This document shows, in pieces, positions 35,831 through 46,187 of a DNA stretch of 64,000 nt (within the stretch, counting starts at the first letter, position 1; each line of letters starts with the position of its first letter). The translations under genes and the position numbers were made by a program. The notes beneath the pieces were generated by a model, which worked only from the letters and a program-made list of their open reading frames with translations, was not told the origin of the DNA and made no database searches. This DNA comes from Serratia silvae (lineage in GTDB: Bacteria; Pseudomonadota; Gammaproteobacteria; Enterobacterales; Enterobacteriaceae): assembly GCF_023282985.1 (NCBI RefSeq), contig NZ_JAGQDC010000014.1:79331-143330 (forward strand). The letters are read 5' to 3'.

Positions 35831-37483
35831 ATGCGTGGTTTACCTCTTTGGATAATGTCGCTCGGCTGCCTGGCAACGTCTGCCCTGGCCGCGACACCGG
35901 CTGTGCCCAGCGCAGCACCACCGCCAGCAGACATCCGCCAGAGCGGCTTTGTCTATTGCGTCAGCGGCATTCTGAACACCTTTAATCCGCAGATGGCCAG
36001 CAGCGGTCTGACGGTCGATACCTTGGCCGCCCAGCTTTACGATCGGCTGCTGGATGTCGATCCTTACACTTATCGCCTGATCCCGGAACTGGCGGAAAGC
36101 TGGGAAGTGCTGGACAACGGGGCCACCTACCGCTTCCACCTGCGCCGGGATGTACCTTTCCAGACTACCGCTTGGTTCCAACCTACCCGCAAAATGAACG
36201 CCGACGATGTGGTGTTCAGTTTTCAACGGGTGTTTGACCAGAAGCATCCGTTCCACAACGTCAACGGCGGTGAATACCCGTATTTCGACAGTTTGCAATT
36301 TGCCGACTCCGTACAAAGCGTGAAAAAACTGGATCAATACACCGTCGAGTTCCGTTTGCAGACACCGGATGCCTCCTTCCTGTGGCATCTGGCCACCCAT
36401 TATGCGCCGGTACTATCGGCAGAATATGCCGACAACCTGACGCTGGACGGCCTGCAGGAAATGATCGATCGTGAACCGGTCGGCACCGGCCCATTCTTGT
36501 TAAACGAATATCGCTCTGGGCAATATATCCGCCTGGCACGTAATGACGTTTACTGGAAAGGGAAACCGCGTATGCCGCAGGTGGTGATCGACATGGGTGC
36601 CGGAGGTACGGGCCGTTTGTCCAAATTGCTGACCGGCGAGTGCGATGTCCTGGCTTATCCCGCCGCCAGCCAGCTTTCGATCCTGCGCGACGATCCGCGT
36701 TTGCGCCTGACGCTACGCCCAGGGATGAATATCGCCTATCTGGCCTTCAATACCCGCAAACCACCGCTGGATAATCTGAAAGTGCGCCAAGCCATTGCGT
36801 TAGCCATCAACAACCAGCGCCTGATGCAATCAATCTATTACGGCACCGCAGAAACTGCCGCCTCGATCCTGCCGCGCGCCTCCTGGGCCTATGATAATGA
36901 TGCCCACGTTACCGAATACGACCCCGCCAAGGCGCGAGAAATGCTGCGCGAAGCCGGTGTGGGGCCACTGGATCTGAAGCTATGGGTGCCTACCGCATCG
37001 CAATCCTATAACCCTAGCCCGTTGAAAACGGCGGAGCTGTTACAGGCTGATTTGGCCCAGGTCGGCATTAATCTCACCATCGTACCGGTAGAAGGCCGCT
37101 TCCAGGAAGCCCGGCTGATGGAGATGAACCACGATCTGACGCTCACCGGTTGGTCAACCGACAGTAACGATCCGGATAGCTTCTTCCGCCCGCTGCTAAG
37201 CTGTGCGGCAATCCGTTCGCAAACCAACTATGCTCACTGGTGTGATCCTGCTTTTGATGAAAAGTTGCAGGACGCCCTGTTATCGCAGCAGCTGTCGCAG
37301 CGTATCGATGATTATCAGCAGGCGCAGAAAATCCTCGAACAGCAACTGCCGGTATTGCCGCTGGCCTCCTCTTTGCGCTTGCAGGCCTACCGTTATGATA
37401 TTAAAGGACTGGTGTTGAGCCCGTTCGGCAACTCATCATTTGCCGGGGTGTACCGTGAACCGGCGGAGGCCGCGAAAAAGTGA
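35831..37483 (+). CDS. sapA: SapA, periplasmic peptide-binding protein
   Basis: The solute-binding component of the Sap ABC transporter, 550 residues. Signal peptide ([20 protein letters not shown]) then a family-5 binding protein body ([53 protein letters not shown]). In Salmonella and Haemophilus Sap contributes to antimicrobial-peptide resistance; in E. coli SapBCDF has been linked to putrescine export and TrkG/H potassium uptake. First gene of sapABCDF. The ribosome-binding site is weak. Confidence 0.94.
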   Translation: MRGLPLWIMSLGCLATSALAATPAVPSAAPPPADIRQSGFVYCVSGILNTFNPQMASSGLTVDTLAAQLYDRLLDVDPYTYRLIPELAESWEVLDNGATYRFHLRRDVPFQTTAWFQPTRKMNADDVVFSFQRVFDQKHPFHNVNGGEYPYFDSLQFADSVQSVKKLDQYTVEFRLQTPDASFLWHLATHYAPVLSAEYADNLTLDGLQEMIDREPVGTGPFLLNEYRSGQYIRLARNDVYWKGKPRMPQVVIDMGAGGTGRLSKLLTGECDVLAYPAASQLSILRDDPRLRLTLRPGMNIAYLAFNTRKPPLDNLKVRQAIALAINNQRLMQSIYYGTAETAASILPRASWAYDNDAHVTEYDPAKAREMLREAGVGPLDLKLWVPTASQSYNPSPLKTAELLQADLAQVGINLTIVPVEGRFQEARLMEMNHDLTLTGWSTDSNDPDSFFRPLLSCAAIRSQTNYAHWCDPAFDEKLQDALLSQQLSQRIDDYQQAQKILEQQLPVLPLASSLRLQAYRYDIKGLVLSPFGNSSFAGVYREPAEAAKK

Positions 37484-38445
37484 TTATCTTTACCTTACGC
37501 CGCATCCTGTTGCTGCTGATCACACTGTTCTTGCTGACGCTGGTCAGCTTCAGTCTGAGCTACTTTACCCCGCGCGCGCCGCTAAACGGTGCCGCCCTGC
37601 TGGATGCCTACCAGTTCTATTTCGTCAGCCTGCTGCACTGGGACTTCGGCGTCTCCAGCATCAATGGCCAGGCGATCAGCGAACAGTTGCGCGAAGTGTT
37701 CCCGGCCACCATGGAACTGTGCATTTTAGCCTTCACGATGGCGCTGTTTATCGGCATTCCGCTGGGTATTATTGCCGGTGTGATGCGCGGCAAATGGCAG
37801 GATACCGCCATCAGTACCTTTGCCCTGCTGGGTTTTTCCATTCCGGTGTTCTGGCTGGCGCTGCTGCTGATGCTCTATTTTTCACTGCATCTTGGCTGGC
37901 TGCCGGTGTCGGGACGTTTCGATCTGCTGTATCAGGTCAAACAGGTCACCGGTCTGGCGTTGGTTGATGCCTGGCTGTCTGACTCGCCTTATCGCAATGA
38001 GATGATTGCCAGTGCGTTGCGCCATATGGTGCTGCCGATTACCGCGCTGGCGGTGGCCCCGATCACCGAGGTGATCCGCTTGATGCGCATCAGCACCGAC
38101 GATGTTCTCAGCCAGAACTACATCAAGGCCGCCGCAACCCGTGGCCTGTCGCGCTTTACCATTATCCGCCGTCACGTGTTGCACAACGCGTTACCGCCGA
38201 TCATCCCAAAGCTCGGCCTACAGTTTTCTACCATGCTCACGCTGGCCATGATCACCGAAGTGGTGTTCAGTTGGCCAGGGCTGGGGCGCTGGCTGATCAA
38301 TGCCATCCGCCAACAGGACTACGCGGCCATCTCCGCAGGCGTGATGGTGATCGGCACGCTGGTGATCACCATTAACGTGCTGGCCGATATTCTGGGCGCG
38401 GCGACCAACCCGCTGAAACATAAGGAATGGTATGCCCTTCGATAA
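37480..38445 (+). CDS. sapB: SapB, ABC transporter permease
   Basis: A 321-residue inner-membrane permease of the DppB/OppB type with six TM helices. The C-terminal EAA-loop region is visible ([33 protein letters not shown]). It starts with GTG inside the sapA stop (AAGTGATT), a 4-bp overlap that implies coupled translation. The sequence begins [20 protein letters not shown], as in E. coli SapB. Confidence 0.95.
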   Translation: MIIFTLRRILLLLITLFLLTLVSFSLSYFTPRAPLNGAALLDAYQFYFVSLLHWDFGVSSINGQAISEQLREVFPATMELCILAFTMALFIGIPLGIIAGVMRGKWQDTAISTFALLGFSIPVFWLALLLMLYFSLHLGWLPVSGRFDLLYQVKQVTGLALVDAWLSDSPYRNEMIASALRHMVLPITALAVAPITEVIRLMRISTDDVLSQNYIKAAATRGLSRFTIIRRHVLHNALPPIIPKLGLQFSTMLTLAMITEVVFSWPGLGRWLINAIRQQDYAAISAGVMVIGTLVITINVLADILGAATNPLKHKEWYALR

Positions 38446-39322
38446 CGTATACCGCGAAAAGAAAATGCCTAGCCCGTTGCTTTATACCTGGCGGATTTTC
38501 TACGGCGACACTTTGGCGATGATTGGTTTTTATGGGGTGTTCGGCCTGCTACTGCTTTCCCTGTTCGGCAGCCTGCTGGCACCTTACGCCCTCGATCAGC
38601 AATTCCTGGGATATCAGTTGTTACCACCTTCCTGGTCACGCTACGGCAACGTGTCATTCTTCCTGGGCACCGACGATCTGGGTCGCGATATCCTCAGCCG
38701 TTTGCTGACCGGCACCGCCGCCACCTATGGTTCGGCACTGATTGTTACCATCGCGGCCGCCGTCTGCGGCGTGATCCTGGGCGTGTTTGCCGGGGTCACC
38801 CGCGGCCTGCTGTCTGCGATGCTCAACCATATTCTCGATACCCTACTCTCCATCCCTTCACTGCTGCTGGCGATTATCGTGGTGGCCTTCCTCGGGCCGA
38901 AGCTGGAACACGCCATGCTGGCCGTTTGGCTGGCACTGTTGCCACGGATGGTGCGTACCATCTACAGCGCGGTGCACGATGAGTTGGAAAAGGAGTACGT
39001 GGTCGCCGCGCGTCTGGATGGGGCTTCGACGATGCAGATCCTGTGGTACGCCGTGGTGCCGAACATTGCCGCCGTACTGATCACCGAGTTTACCCGCGCG
39101 CTGTCGATGGCCATTCTCGACATCGCGGCGTTGGGCTTCCTCGATCTGGGGGCGCAATTACCCTCCCCGGAATGGGGAGCAATGTTAGGTGATTCGCTGG
39201 AGCTGGTGTATGTCGCGCCCTGGACCGTGATGCTGCCCGGTGCCGCTATTCTGATCAGCGTGTTGCTGGTTAACCTGTTAGGCGACGGAATACGCCGCGC
39301 GATCAATGCGGGAGTGGAATAA
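38432..39322 (+). CDS. sapC: SapC, ABC transporter permease
   Basis: A 296-residue DppC/OppC-type permease, heterodimer partner of SapB. Soluble N-terminus ([21 protein letters not shown]), TM1 near 28-52, the [16 protein letters not shown] signature (about 79-94) and EAA loop ([29 protein letters not shown]). It overlaps sapB by 14 bp and its stop overlaps the sapD ATG by one base. Confidence 0.95.
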   Translation: MPFDNVYREKKMPSPLLYTWRIFYGDTLAMIGFYGVFGLLLLSLFGSLLAPYALDQQFLGYQLLPPSWSRYGNVSFFLGTDDLGRDILSRLLTGTAATYGSALIVTIAAAVCGVILGVFAGVTRGLLSAMLNHILDTLLSIPSLLLAIIVVAFLGPKLEHAMLAVWLALLPRMVRTIYSAVHDELEKEYVVAARLDGASTMQILWYAVVPNIAAVLITEFTRALSMAILDIAALGFLDLGAQLPSPEWGAMLGDSLELVYVAPWTVMLPGAAILISVLLVNLLGDGIRRAINAGVE

Positions 39323-40314
39323 TGCCGTTACTCGATATCCGCAATCTGACGATTGAATTTATGACCGCCGAAGGGCCGGTGAAGGCCGTCGATCGCGTCA
39401 GTATGACGCTGACAGAAGGTGAAGTGCGTGGTCTGGTAGGCGAGTCCGGCTCAGGAAAAAGCCTGATCGCCAAAGCCATATGCGGCGTGACCAAAGATAA
39501 CTGGCGCGTCACCGCCGACCGATTCCGCTTTGATGACATCGACCTGTTGCAGCTCAGCCCGCGTGAACGGCGCAAACTGGTGGGCCATAACGTTTCAATG
39601 ATCTTCCAGGAGCCGCAATCCTGTCTTGACCCTTCAGAAAGTATTGGCCGCCAGCTGGCCCAGGCCATTCCCGGCTGGACTTACAAGGGGCGTTGGTGGC
39701 AGCGCTTTAACTGGCGCAAACGGCGGGCGATTGAGCTGTTGCACCGCGTCGGTATCAAGGATCACCTCGATATTATGGGCAGCTTCCCCTATGAGCTGAC
39801 CGAAGGCGAATGCCAGAAAGTGATGATCGCCATTGCGTTGGCCAATCAGCCAAGATTGCTGATCGCCGATGAGCCAACCAACGCCATGGAGCCCACCACG
39901 CAGGCGCAGATTTTCCGCCTGCTGGCGCGTCTGAACCAAAACAATAACACCACCATCCTGTTGATCAGCCACGATTTGCAGATGATGAGCAAATGGGCCG
40001 ACCGGGTTAACGTGCTGTACTGCGGCCAGACGGTGGAGAGTGCACAATGTGAGGATCTACTTGCCGCCCCTCATCACCCTTATACCCAGGCACTGATCCG
40101 CGCCATGCCGGACTTTGGCCGTTCGCTGCCGCATAAGAGCCGCCTGAATACCCTGCCGGGCGCGATCCCCTCATTGGAGCATCTGCCAATCGGCTGCCGC
40201 CTGGGGCCACGCTGCCCGTATGCGCAAAAACAGTGTATTGAAACCCCACGCCTGCGTCCGGTGAAGAATCACCTGTTCGCCTGCCACTTCCCGCTGAACA
40301 TGGAGGAGCAATAA
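39322..40314 (+). CDS. sapD: SapD, ABC transporter ATPase
   Basis: A 330-residue cytosolic ATP-binding subunit. Walker A GESGSGKS (40-47), signature region [17 protein letters not shown], Walker [12 protein letters not shown], and the C-terminal oligopeptide-transporter extension with conserved cysteines ([15 protein letters not shown]). The signature has LTEGE instead of LSGGQ, as in E. coli SapD. In E. coli SapD stimulates Trk potassium uptake. Confidence 0.95.
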   Translation: MPLLDIRNLTIEFMTAEGPVKAVDRVSMTLTEGEVRGLVGESGSGKSLIAKAICGVTKDNWRVTADRFRFDDIDLLQLSPRERRKLVGHNVSMIFQEPQSCLDPSESIGRQLAQAIPGWTYKGRWWQRFNWRKRRAIELLHRVGIKDHLDIMGSFPYELTEGECQKVMIAIALANQPRLLIADEPTNAMEPTTQAQIFRLLARLNQNNNTTILLISHDLQMMSKWADRVNVLYCGQTVESAQCEDLLAAPHHPYTQALIRAMPDFGRSLPHKSRLNTLPGAIPSLEHLPIGCRLGPRCPYAQKQCIETPRLRPVKNHLFACHFPLNMEEQ

Positions 40315-40315
40315 C

Positions 40316-41128
40316 ATGGAAACGCTATTGGAAGTGCGCAACCTGACCAAAACCTATCGCTATCGCACCGGGCTGTTCCGCCGCCAGCATGTGGAAGCGG
40401 TCAAATCGGTCAGTTTTACCCTGCGTGAAGGCCAAACGCTGGCAATCATCGGTGAGAACGGCTCGGGCAAATCGACTCTAGCGAAGATGCTTTCCGGTAT
40501 GGTGGAACCCTCCTCCGGTGAGCTGTTGATCGACGACCACCCGCTGACCTATGGCGATTACCGCTACCGTAGTCAGCGTATCCGCATGATTTTCCAGGAT
40601 CCGAGCACTTCGCTCAATCCACGTCAACGCATTGGCCAACTGCTTGATGCACCGCTACGTTTGAATACCGATCTGGAAGCCGCAGAGCGCGAGATGCGCA
40701 TCAACCAGACCCTGCGTCAGGTGGGGATGCTGCCGGACCACGCTAATTATTACCCGCATATGCTGGCCTCCGGGCAGAAACAGCGCGTGGCGCTGGCACG
40801 GGCATTGATCCTGCAACCCAAGGTGATTGTTGCCGATGAAGCGCTGGCCTCGTTGGATATGTCGATGCGTTCGCAGATCATCAACCTGATGCTGGAGCTA
40901 CAGGAAAAACACGGGATTGCCTACATTTATGTGACGCAGCATCTGGGCATGATGAAGCATATCAGCGACCAGGTGATGGTGATGCATGAAGGAGAAATCG
41001 TGGAACGCGGCAGTACCGCCGAAGTGCTGGCCGCACCGCTGCACGACCTCACCAAGCGGTTGATCGCCAGCCATTTTGGCGAAGCGCTCACAGCCGATGC
41101 CTGGCGACGGGACAGCGGCCGGTTTTAG
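40316..41128 (+). CDS. sapF: SapF, ABC transporter ATPase
   Basis: The second ATPase of the Sap transporter, 270 residues. Walker A GENGSGKS (46-53), signature LASGQKQRVALARAL, Walker B VIVADEALASLD, and H-loop YVTQHLG. It starts one base after the sapD stop. No terminator of its own is visible. The sequence continues only 25 bp before the adapter-like motif at 41154, so downstream context here cannot be trusted. Confidence 0.95.
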   Translation: METLLEVRNLTKTYRYRTGLFRRQHVEAVKSVSFTLREGQTLAIIGENGSGKSTLAKMLSGMVEPSSGELLIDDHPLTYGDYRYRSQRIRMIFQDPSTSLNPRQRIGQLLDAPLRLNTDLEAAEREMRINQTLRQVGMLPDHANYYPHMLASGQKQRVALARALILQPKVIVADEALASLDMSMRSQIINLMLELQEKHGIAYIYVTQHLGMMKHISDQVMVMHEGEIVERGSTAEVLAAPLHDLTKRLIASHFGEALTADAWRRDSGRF

Positions 41129-41153
41129 GGTTCTCCCCCTCTCCACAAGGTTG

Positions 41154-41172
41154 CTGTCTCTTATACACATTT
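41154..41172. other. Tn5/Nextera mosaic-end-like sequence, probable library or assembly artefact
   Basis: CTGTCTCTTATACACATTT is identical to the engineered 19-bp Tn5 mosaic end (CTGTCTCTTATACACATCT) at positions 1-17 and 19. The natural outer end has A at position 4 and a different 3' end, and the inner end differs from position 10 on, so this is the synthetic hybrid form used in tagmentation libraries. Read on the minus strand it gives the artefact peptide MCIRDS fused to antisense sapF. No transposon body flanks it. Confidence 0.85.
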
Positions 41173-41199
41173 CCCCGACGCGAAAGTCGGGGGATTTTT
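41173..41199 (+). terminator. Orphan intrinsic terminator next to the adapter-like sequence
   Basis: CCCCGAC-GCGAAA-GTCGGGG followed by GATTTTT. Its left arm begins directly at the mosaic-end-like sequence. It is oriented for plus-strand transcripts and would suit the end of a gene that should lie between sapF and here. Confidence 0.8.
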
Positions 41200-41617
41200 G
41201 AACCTTTACCCCATCTGCTGAGCTCTCTTTCCGGTAATTAAGACATAAGTCACTTGCTTTTAAGTCGCAAATGGCTTCCCTTCCCCCACTAATCGCAAAT
41301 GCATATCATATTTTTGCAATATGCAATTATATTTTATTCCATTCAGTTATTAATTAGCACGTAACATTATTTTATCTCGCCAATCTAATCAGTGAGGATA
41401 TCCCCTACGTTGAGCCATGCAAACAACAGGATATCGCGCTGATGAACCACTCCCACCACCAACGCTTCTCGCAACTGATGCTTATCCTTGCCGCTGGCTT
41501 CTCTCTTTATGGCCAGGGTCTATGCAGCCATGACTGACGCCTGCCCCGTGGTTTTTTACCCTGCTGCCGTTGCCGATTGCGGCGGTGGCTTGTGGTATTG
41601 ATGAAGGATTTAATCCG
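41200..41617. other. 418-bp AT-rich upstream region of yciW
   Basis: No recognised gene. It includes an AT-rich stretch (about 41290-41385) with GCATAT...ATATGC inverted halves, a plausible promoter/operator for yciW. A 31-codon frame (41442-41537, MNHSHHQRFSQLMLILAAGFSLYGQG) has a hydrophobic core, but no ribosome-binding site or homologue that I know. Confidence 0.5.
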
Positions 41618-42784
41618 ATGGAATATCGCCTAACCCCTTTCCAGTGGTACCACGAAACCCAGCGCAGCTCTGGCGACAGTTCTCCACTCGAACCAGAGGC
41701 TGCAAGCCTACGGGAGCGATTTTTGTTAGGTCTGGGCACGTTTACCGACGAGGGATTGAATGCCGCCCTCAGCCATCGCATTGACGTTTTTACTGCGTCC
41801 TCAGCCTGCTATCCGGTGCTATTCCCCGATCGGGTCAGCGTTTCGCGTGAGGTGACATTGTCACATTACGACCGTCTGTCGACGGCCTTGACGGTGGCGC
41901 AGGTTACCGGCGTGCAATCGCTTTGTAGCCACTATGCCGCTCGCCTCGCCCCTTTGGACAGCCCGGATGCCTCTCGGGAAAGCAATGTCCGCCTGGCACA
42001 GATCACCCAATACGCCCGCCAACTCGCCAGCCAACCCACCCTGATTTGCCCCAAGGCGTTACAACAGCTCGCTGAAGTTGGCCTGAGTACGCAAGATATT
42101 GTGACCTTTTCGCAAGTCATCGGTTTCGTTAGCTATCAGGCACGAGTGGTCGCCGGTATTGCCGCTCTGGCAGGCAGACCCGCTGTGGTGCTGCCAGGCT
42201 TTCCCCAATTCGAAGATGCTGAACTGGCAGGATTTTCCTGTACGGAACGGTTATGGCAAGCTCGCCTGCCGGAGATCATGGTCGAGCAGGCCCAAGCTCG
42301 CCAGCTCGACATTCTTGACCAAAGCCACCCGGATGCCCGCAACGAGTCTTATTATCTGCTGTTGGCCCACGACGCGCCCGCCTTGCATGTGTTCAACTGC
42401 ATTAACCACCAAGTTGACGGGTTATCTCCACGTCTGAGGGCTTTAGTTGCTTTGGTAACTTCACGCATTAATGGCAGCCATTACTGTGTCGCCACCGCAG
42501 CCAATAACCTGGCCGATCCAGGATTGGCACAGGCATTAGCGGCTGGGATTGATCGCGCGCTTGAGGTAGCTGACGATCCGGTAAGTGCGGCCATAATTGG
42601 CGTGACGGCAGAACTGACGCGAACACCGGAGAAATTCACTGCTCAAAGCGTGCTGCCGCTATTGAACAGCGGGCTGGATCGGTCGCAAGCATTAGACGTG
42701 ATTTTAACCTGCGCTCTGTACGCCTGGGAAAACCGGCTGCGTTACAGTCTTGGTGATGCGGTGGAAGCCGATCTAGCGCAATAA
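41618..42784 (+). CDS. yciW: YciW-like CMD/AhpD-fold putative oxidoreductase
   Basis: 388 residues related to E. coli YciW, a putative peroxidase-type protein connected with cysteine metabolism. The N-terminus MEYRLTPFQWYHETQRS resembles the WYHETQSS of E. coli YciW. Two carboxymuconolactone-decarboxylase-like repeats can be traced (about 60-210 and 230-375), with a candidate active cysteine in GSHYCVATAANN. I chose the ATG at 41618 (GAAGGA nine bases upstream) over an in-frame start at 41570. In E. coli yciW lies between rnb and fabI. Its last 12 bp overlap the convergent LysR gene. Confidence 0.82.
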   Translation: MEYRLTPFQWYHETQRSSGDSSPLEPEAASLRERFLLGLGTFTDEGLNAALSHRIDVFTASSACYPVLFPDRVSVSREVTLSHYDRLSTALTVAQVTGVQSLCSHYAARLAPLDSPDASRESNVRLAQITQYARQLASQPTLICPKALQQLAEVGLSTQDIVTFSQVIGFVSYQARVVAGIAALAGRPAVVLPGFPQFEDAELAGFSCTERLWQARLPEIMVEQAQARQLDILDQSHPDARNESYYLLLAHDAPALHVFNCINHQVDGLSPRLRALVALVTSRINGSHYCVATAANNLADPGLAQALAAGIDRALEVADDPVSAAIIGVTAELTRTPEKFTAQSVLPLLNSGLDRSQALDVILTCALYAWENRLRYSLGDAVEADLAQ

Positions 42785-43669
42785 CCATGCCTGAGCCGCA
42801 TCAAAAAAGTGCTGTGCCAACGGCGTGGCTCTTGATTGTTCGGCAATCACCAAGGCGGCATGACGTGACATCGGCGCAATAGCAACGCTGCGCCGCTGCA
42901 ATTGCGGCATCATTTCCATCTGCAAGTTACCGCCGGGGAATAATCCGCATCCCAAGCCGACAAAAATCCCCTGTAGCAGTTGGAAGATAGAGGTAGTTTC
43001 CATCCGGGTATGCAGCGTTAAGCCCACCTCACGAAACTGTTGATCCAGGTAACGGCGGAAGTAACGCGTCGGCTCCGCCAGGCATAATGGCAGCTCCGCC
43101 ACGGTTGCCAGCGTCAGTGGACTTTCCCCCACCAGCTCGGGGAAATGCTGCGGATGAAACACCAGGTCTATACCGCTATCGGACAATGACTGCGACTGGA
43201 AATGCAGCTCTTTGAGCGTGGGTAACTCAAAGAAACCGATGCCGATATCCACCGTGTGTGCGGTCAGCGCTTCCAACAGTTGATCGGCGCTCAATACCGC
43301 TACGCGATAGTCCAACTGCGGATAACGCTCGCTGACCGCCTTCAACATCTGCGCTAACGAAATGCTGCACTGCGGCACGGTGCCGATGCGCAACGTCCCA
43401 TTCAGCCCATGCTTGAGCGACTCTACTTCCAGCTTCAGCCCCTGGTAAACTGAAACAATTTCCCGTGCCCAGGCAAGCACCCGCTCACCTTCGGCAGTAA
43501 AGCCCTCAAAGTTGTTGCCACGGTTGATCAACGAGACGCCCAGCTCTTTTTCCAGGTTTTTCAGCCGCATGGATAAGGTCGGCTGGCTGACAAAGCTGGC
43601 TTCAGCAGCGCGGCCAAAGTGGCGTTCCCGCTCAAGATTACACAGGTAGATAAGTTGCTTAATATCCAT
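42773..43669 (-). CDS. LysR-type regulator divergent from molybdoenzyme gene
   Basis: 298 residues: N-terminal winged helix-turn-helix (1-60; LERERHFGRAAEASFVSQPTLSMRLKNLEKELG) and a substrate-binding domain (about 90-295; GTLRIGTVPQCSISLAQMLKAV). The gene is divergent from the formate-dehydrogenase-like gene 204 bp away, the standard arrangement for LysR control of a neighbour. The effector is unknown. It overlaps the end of yciW by 12 bp. Confidence 0.85.
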   Translation of the reverse strand: MDIKQLIYLCNLERERHFGRAAEASFVSQPTLSMRLKNLEKELGVSLINRGNNFEGFTAEGERVLAWAREIVSVYQGLKLEVESLKHGLNGTLRIGTVPQCSISLAQMLKAVSERYPQLDYRVAVLSADQLLEALTAHTVDIGIGFFELPTLKELHFQSQSLSDSGIDLVFHPQHFPELVGESPLTLATVAELPLCLAEPTRYFRRYLDQQFREVGLTLHTRMETTSIFQLLQGIFVGLGCGLFPGGNLQMEMMPQLQRRSVAIAPMSRHAALVIAEQSRATPLAQHFFDAAQAWLLR

Positions 43670-43873
43670 GTATTGGCTCGAAAAATGGTTTCTGTGTGAA
43701 GTATATCATTTGCTACAGCCTTGCTGGCAGCGGCGATAAGTGTCGTCTATCCCATCATTGCTCTATTCGATTAGACGCCAAGCCCTCACGCCCCTAGACT
43801 TGCCACATAAACACTCAAAATGCTTAAAAAAGCATTTACCTTTTAGCTACATCAATCACCTGCGAAGAAAATC

Positions 43874-46180
43874 ATGAAATTTAAACCGTCAATCAAGCCT
43901 TATCGCGGCGCGGCGGGCGGCTGGGGCTCATTGGAAGCCACCACCCGCTATGTGTTCGACAGCAAACAGGCGCTGAAAAATCTGCGCAACCTGATGCGCG
44001 TTAACAAGGCGCGTGGTTTCGACTGCCCCGGCTGTGCCTGGGGCGATGACAACCACAGCACCTTCAGCTTTTGCGAGAACGGTGCCAAGGCGGTCAGTTG
44101 GGAGGCTACCCGCAATGCGGTTGAACCGGCATTTTTTGCGGCCCACAGCGTCAGCACCCTGCGCGAACAAAGCGACTACTTTCTGGAGTATCAAGGCCGG
44201 TTGACGCACCCAATGCGCTACGACGCCAAGACCGACCGCTATCAGCCCATCACCTGGCCGGATGCCCTAAAACTTATCGCCAGCCATATCCAGGCGATGG
44301 ATAACCCCAACCAGATAGAGCTATACACCTCTGGCCGAGCCAGCAACGAAGCCTCTTACCTTTATCAGCTGTTTGGCCGGATGCTGGGCACCAGCAACTT
44401 CCCGGACTGTTCCAATATGTGCCACGAAGCCAGCGGTGTCGGCCTCAAGCAGAGCATTGGCGTCGGTAAAGGCACCATCCGTATGGATGACTTCGAGCAG
44501 GCCGACGCGATTTTTGTGTTTGGCCAGAACCCCGGCACCAACCATCCACGCATGCTGCACAGCCTGAAACACGCGGCCAGACGTGGTGCACGCATCGTCA
44601 GTTTCAATACCCTACGCGAACGCGGGTTGGAAAGGTTTGCCGATCCGCAAAACCCGATCCAAATGCTGACGCCCAAATCCTCCCCTATCAGTTCGGCCTA
44701 TTTCCAGCCCAACCTGGGTGGCGATATGGCGGCAGTGCGCGGAATGGTGAAGGCACTGCTGGAAACCCACCGCCAGCGTTTAGCCGCCAACGAGCCAGGG
44801 CTGTTTGACCAGCCGTTTATCGATCGGCACTGCGTGGGCATCGAGGATTATCTGGCACAGGTGGATGCCACCTCATGGCAACAGATCACCACACAATCCG
44901 GGTTGAGTGAAACCCAGCTGCGCCATGCAGCTGCGATTTACCAAGGCGCAGAGCGTGTTATCTGCACCTGGGCGATGGGCGTCACGCAGCATAAGCACTC
45001 CGTACCGACGGTGCGCGAGATCACCAACCTGCAGTTGCTGTTCGGCCAGTTGGGCAAGCCAGGTGCGGGCCTATGCCCGGTACGCGGCCACAGCAACGTG
45101 CAAGGCAACCGCACCATGGGCATTGATGAGAAAGCGCCCAAGGCACTACTGGATAGCCTGGAGCAGCACTTTGGCTTTAGCCCGCGCCGCGAGATGGGCC
45201 ACAATACGGTAGAAGCCATTGAAGCGATGCTGCGTGGTGAAGTCAAAGTGCTGATTGCGCTCGGGGGTAATCTGGCAGCAGCAGCACCGGATACCGAGCG
45301 TACCGCCCAAGCCCTGCGCCGTTGTGATTTAACGGTGCATATCAGCACCAAGCTGAACCGCAGCCATCTGATCACCGGTAAAGACGCGTTGATCCTGCCA
45401 ACGCTGGGCCGTACCGAGTTGGATATGCAGGCCAGCGGCCCGCAATACATCACGGTGGAAGACTCCTTCAGCATGGTGCACGCCTCCGAAGGTATCGGCA
45501 AACCGCTGGCAGACACCCAACGTTCTGAAACCGCAATTGTCTGCGGCATTGCCGACGCGGTACTGGGCAACCAAAAGTTGGACTGGCTGGAGCTGGCCGA
45601 CGATTACTCACTGATCCGCCAGCATATTCAGGCCACCATTCCCGGCTTTGACGATTTTAACCAACGTTGCGAGCTACCTGGGGGGTTCTATCTTGGCAAC
45701 GCCGCTGCCGAATTGCGCTTTGCAACTCAGAGCGGCAAAGCCGAGTTCAGTTCCGCTCCGCTACCCGATACGTTGTTCCCGCAAATCGGGGCAGAAAAAG
45801 CGCCGTTCGTGCTGCAAACCCTGCGTTCACACGATCAGTACAACACCACCATTTATGGGCTGGACGACCGCTATCGCGGCGTTTACGGCCAGCGCGAGGT
45901 GCTGTTTATTCATCCGGAAGATTTGGCCGATCTTGGCCTGCAGGACGGCGAGCGGGTGGAGATTGAAACCTTGTGGAATGATGGCGTGAGCAGAAAAGTC
46001 AGCGGTTTCAAGCTGGTCAGCTATGATATCCCGCGCGGTAATCTGGCGGCCTACTATCCTGAAACCAACCCGCTGGTGCCGCTGGCCAGTTTTGGTGATG
46101 GTACCGGCACGCCGACTTCCAAGTCGGTTCCCGTAACCATCCGCCGCTGCGCTCAACCGCCTGCGTTGCGCATCGTTTAG
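43874..46180 (+). CDS. YdeP/FdhF-like molybdopterin oxidoreductase
   Basis: A 768-residue member of the formate-dehydrogenase-alpha-like family containing E. coli YdeP (759). A CPGC pair (Cys51, Cys54) and NFPDCSNMCHEASGVG (Cys179, Cys183) near the expected metal site, bis-MGD-binding segments (GQNPGTNHPRML, CPVRGHSNVQGNRTMG, TKLNRSHLITG) and the C-terminal cap (RSHDQYNTTIYGLDDRYRGVYGQREV) are present. No full N-terminal four-Cys cluster motif is visible. YdeP is linked to acid resistance in E. coli; the substrate here is unknown. Probably controlled by the divergent LysR. GAAGAAA precedes the ATG. Confidence 0.88.
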   Translation: MKFKPSIKPYRGAAGGWGSLEATTRYVFDSKQALKNLRNLMRVNKARGFDCPGCAWGDDNHSTFSFCENGAKAVSWEATRNAVEPAFFAAHSVSTLREQSDYFLEYQGRLTHPMRYDAKTDRYQPITWPDALKLIASHIQAMDNPNQIELYTSGRASNEASYLYQLFGRMLGTSNFPDCSNMCHEASGVGLKQSIGVGKGTIRMDDFEQADAIFVFGQNPGTNHPRMLHSLKHAARRGARIVSFNTLRERGLERFADPQNPIQMLTPKSSPISSAYFQPNLGGDMAAVRGMVKALLETHRQRLAANEPGLFDQPFIDRHCVGIEDYLAQVDATSWQQITTQSGLSETQLRHAAAIYQGAERVICTWAMGVTQHKHSVPTVREITNLQLLFGQLGKPGAGLCPVRGHSNVQGNRTMGIDEKAPKALLDSLEQHFGFSPRREMGHNTVEAIEAMLRGEVKVLIALGGNLAAAAPDTERTAQALRRCDLTVHISTKLNRSHLITGKDALILPTLGRTELDMQASGPQYITVEDSFSMVHASEGIGKPLADTQRSETAIVCGIADAVLGNQKLDWLELADDYSLIRQHIQATIPGFDDFNQRCELPGGFYLGNAAAELRFATQSGKAEFSSAPLPDTLFPQIGAEKAPFVLQTLRSHDQYNTTIYGLDDRYRGVYGQREVLFIHPEDLADLGLQDGERVEIETLWNDGVSRKVSGFKLVSYDIPRGNLAAYYPETNPLVPLASFGDGTGTPTSKSVPVTIRRCAQPPALRIV

Positions 46181-46187
46181 TTTAAAT

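Noticed and set aside
40898..41170. Minus-strand open frame starting MCIRDS, antisense to sapF
   Set aside because: The start comes from the adapter-like sequence and the rest is the non-coding strand of sapF.
41442..41537. 31-codon frame upstream of yciW with a hydrophobic stretch
   Set aside because: No Shine-Dalgarno sequence, no known homologue, and it lies close to the doubtful junction; noted only within the intergenic entry.
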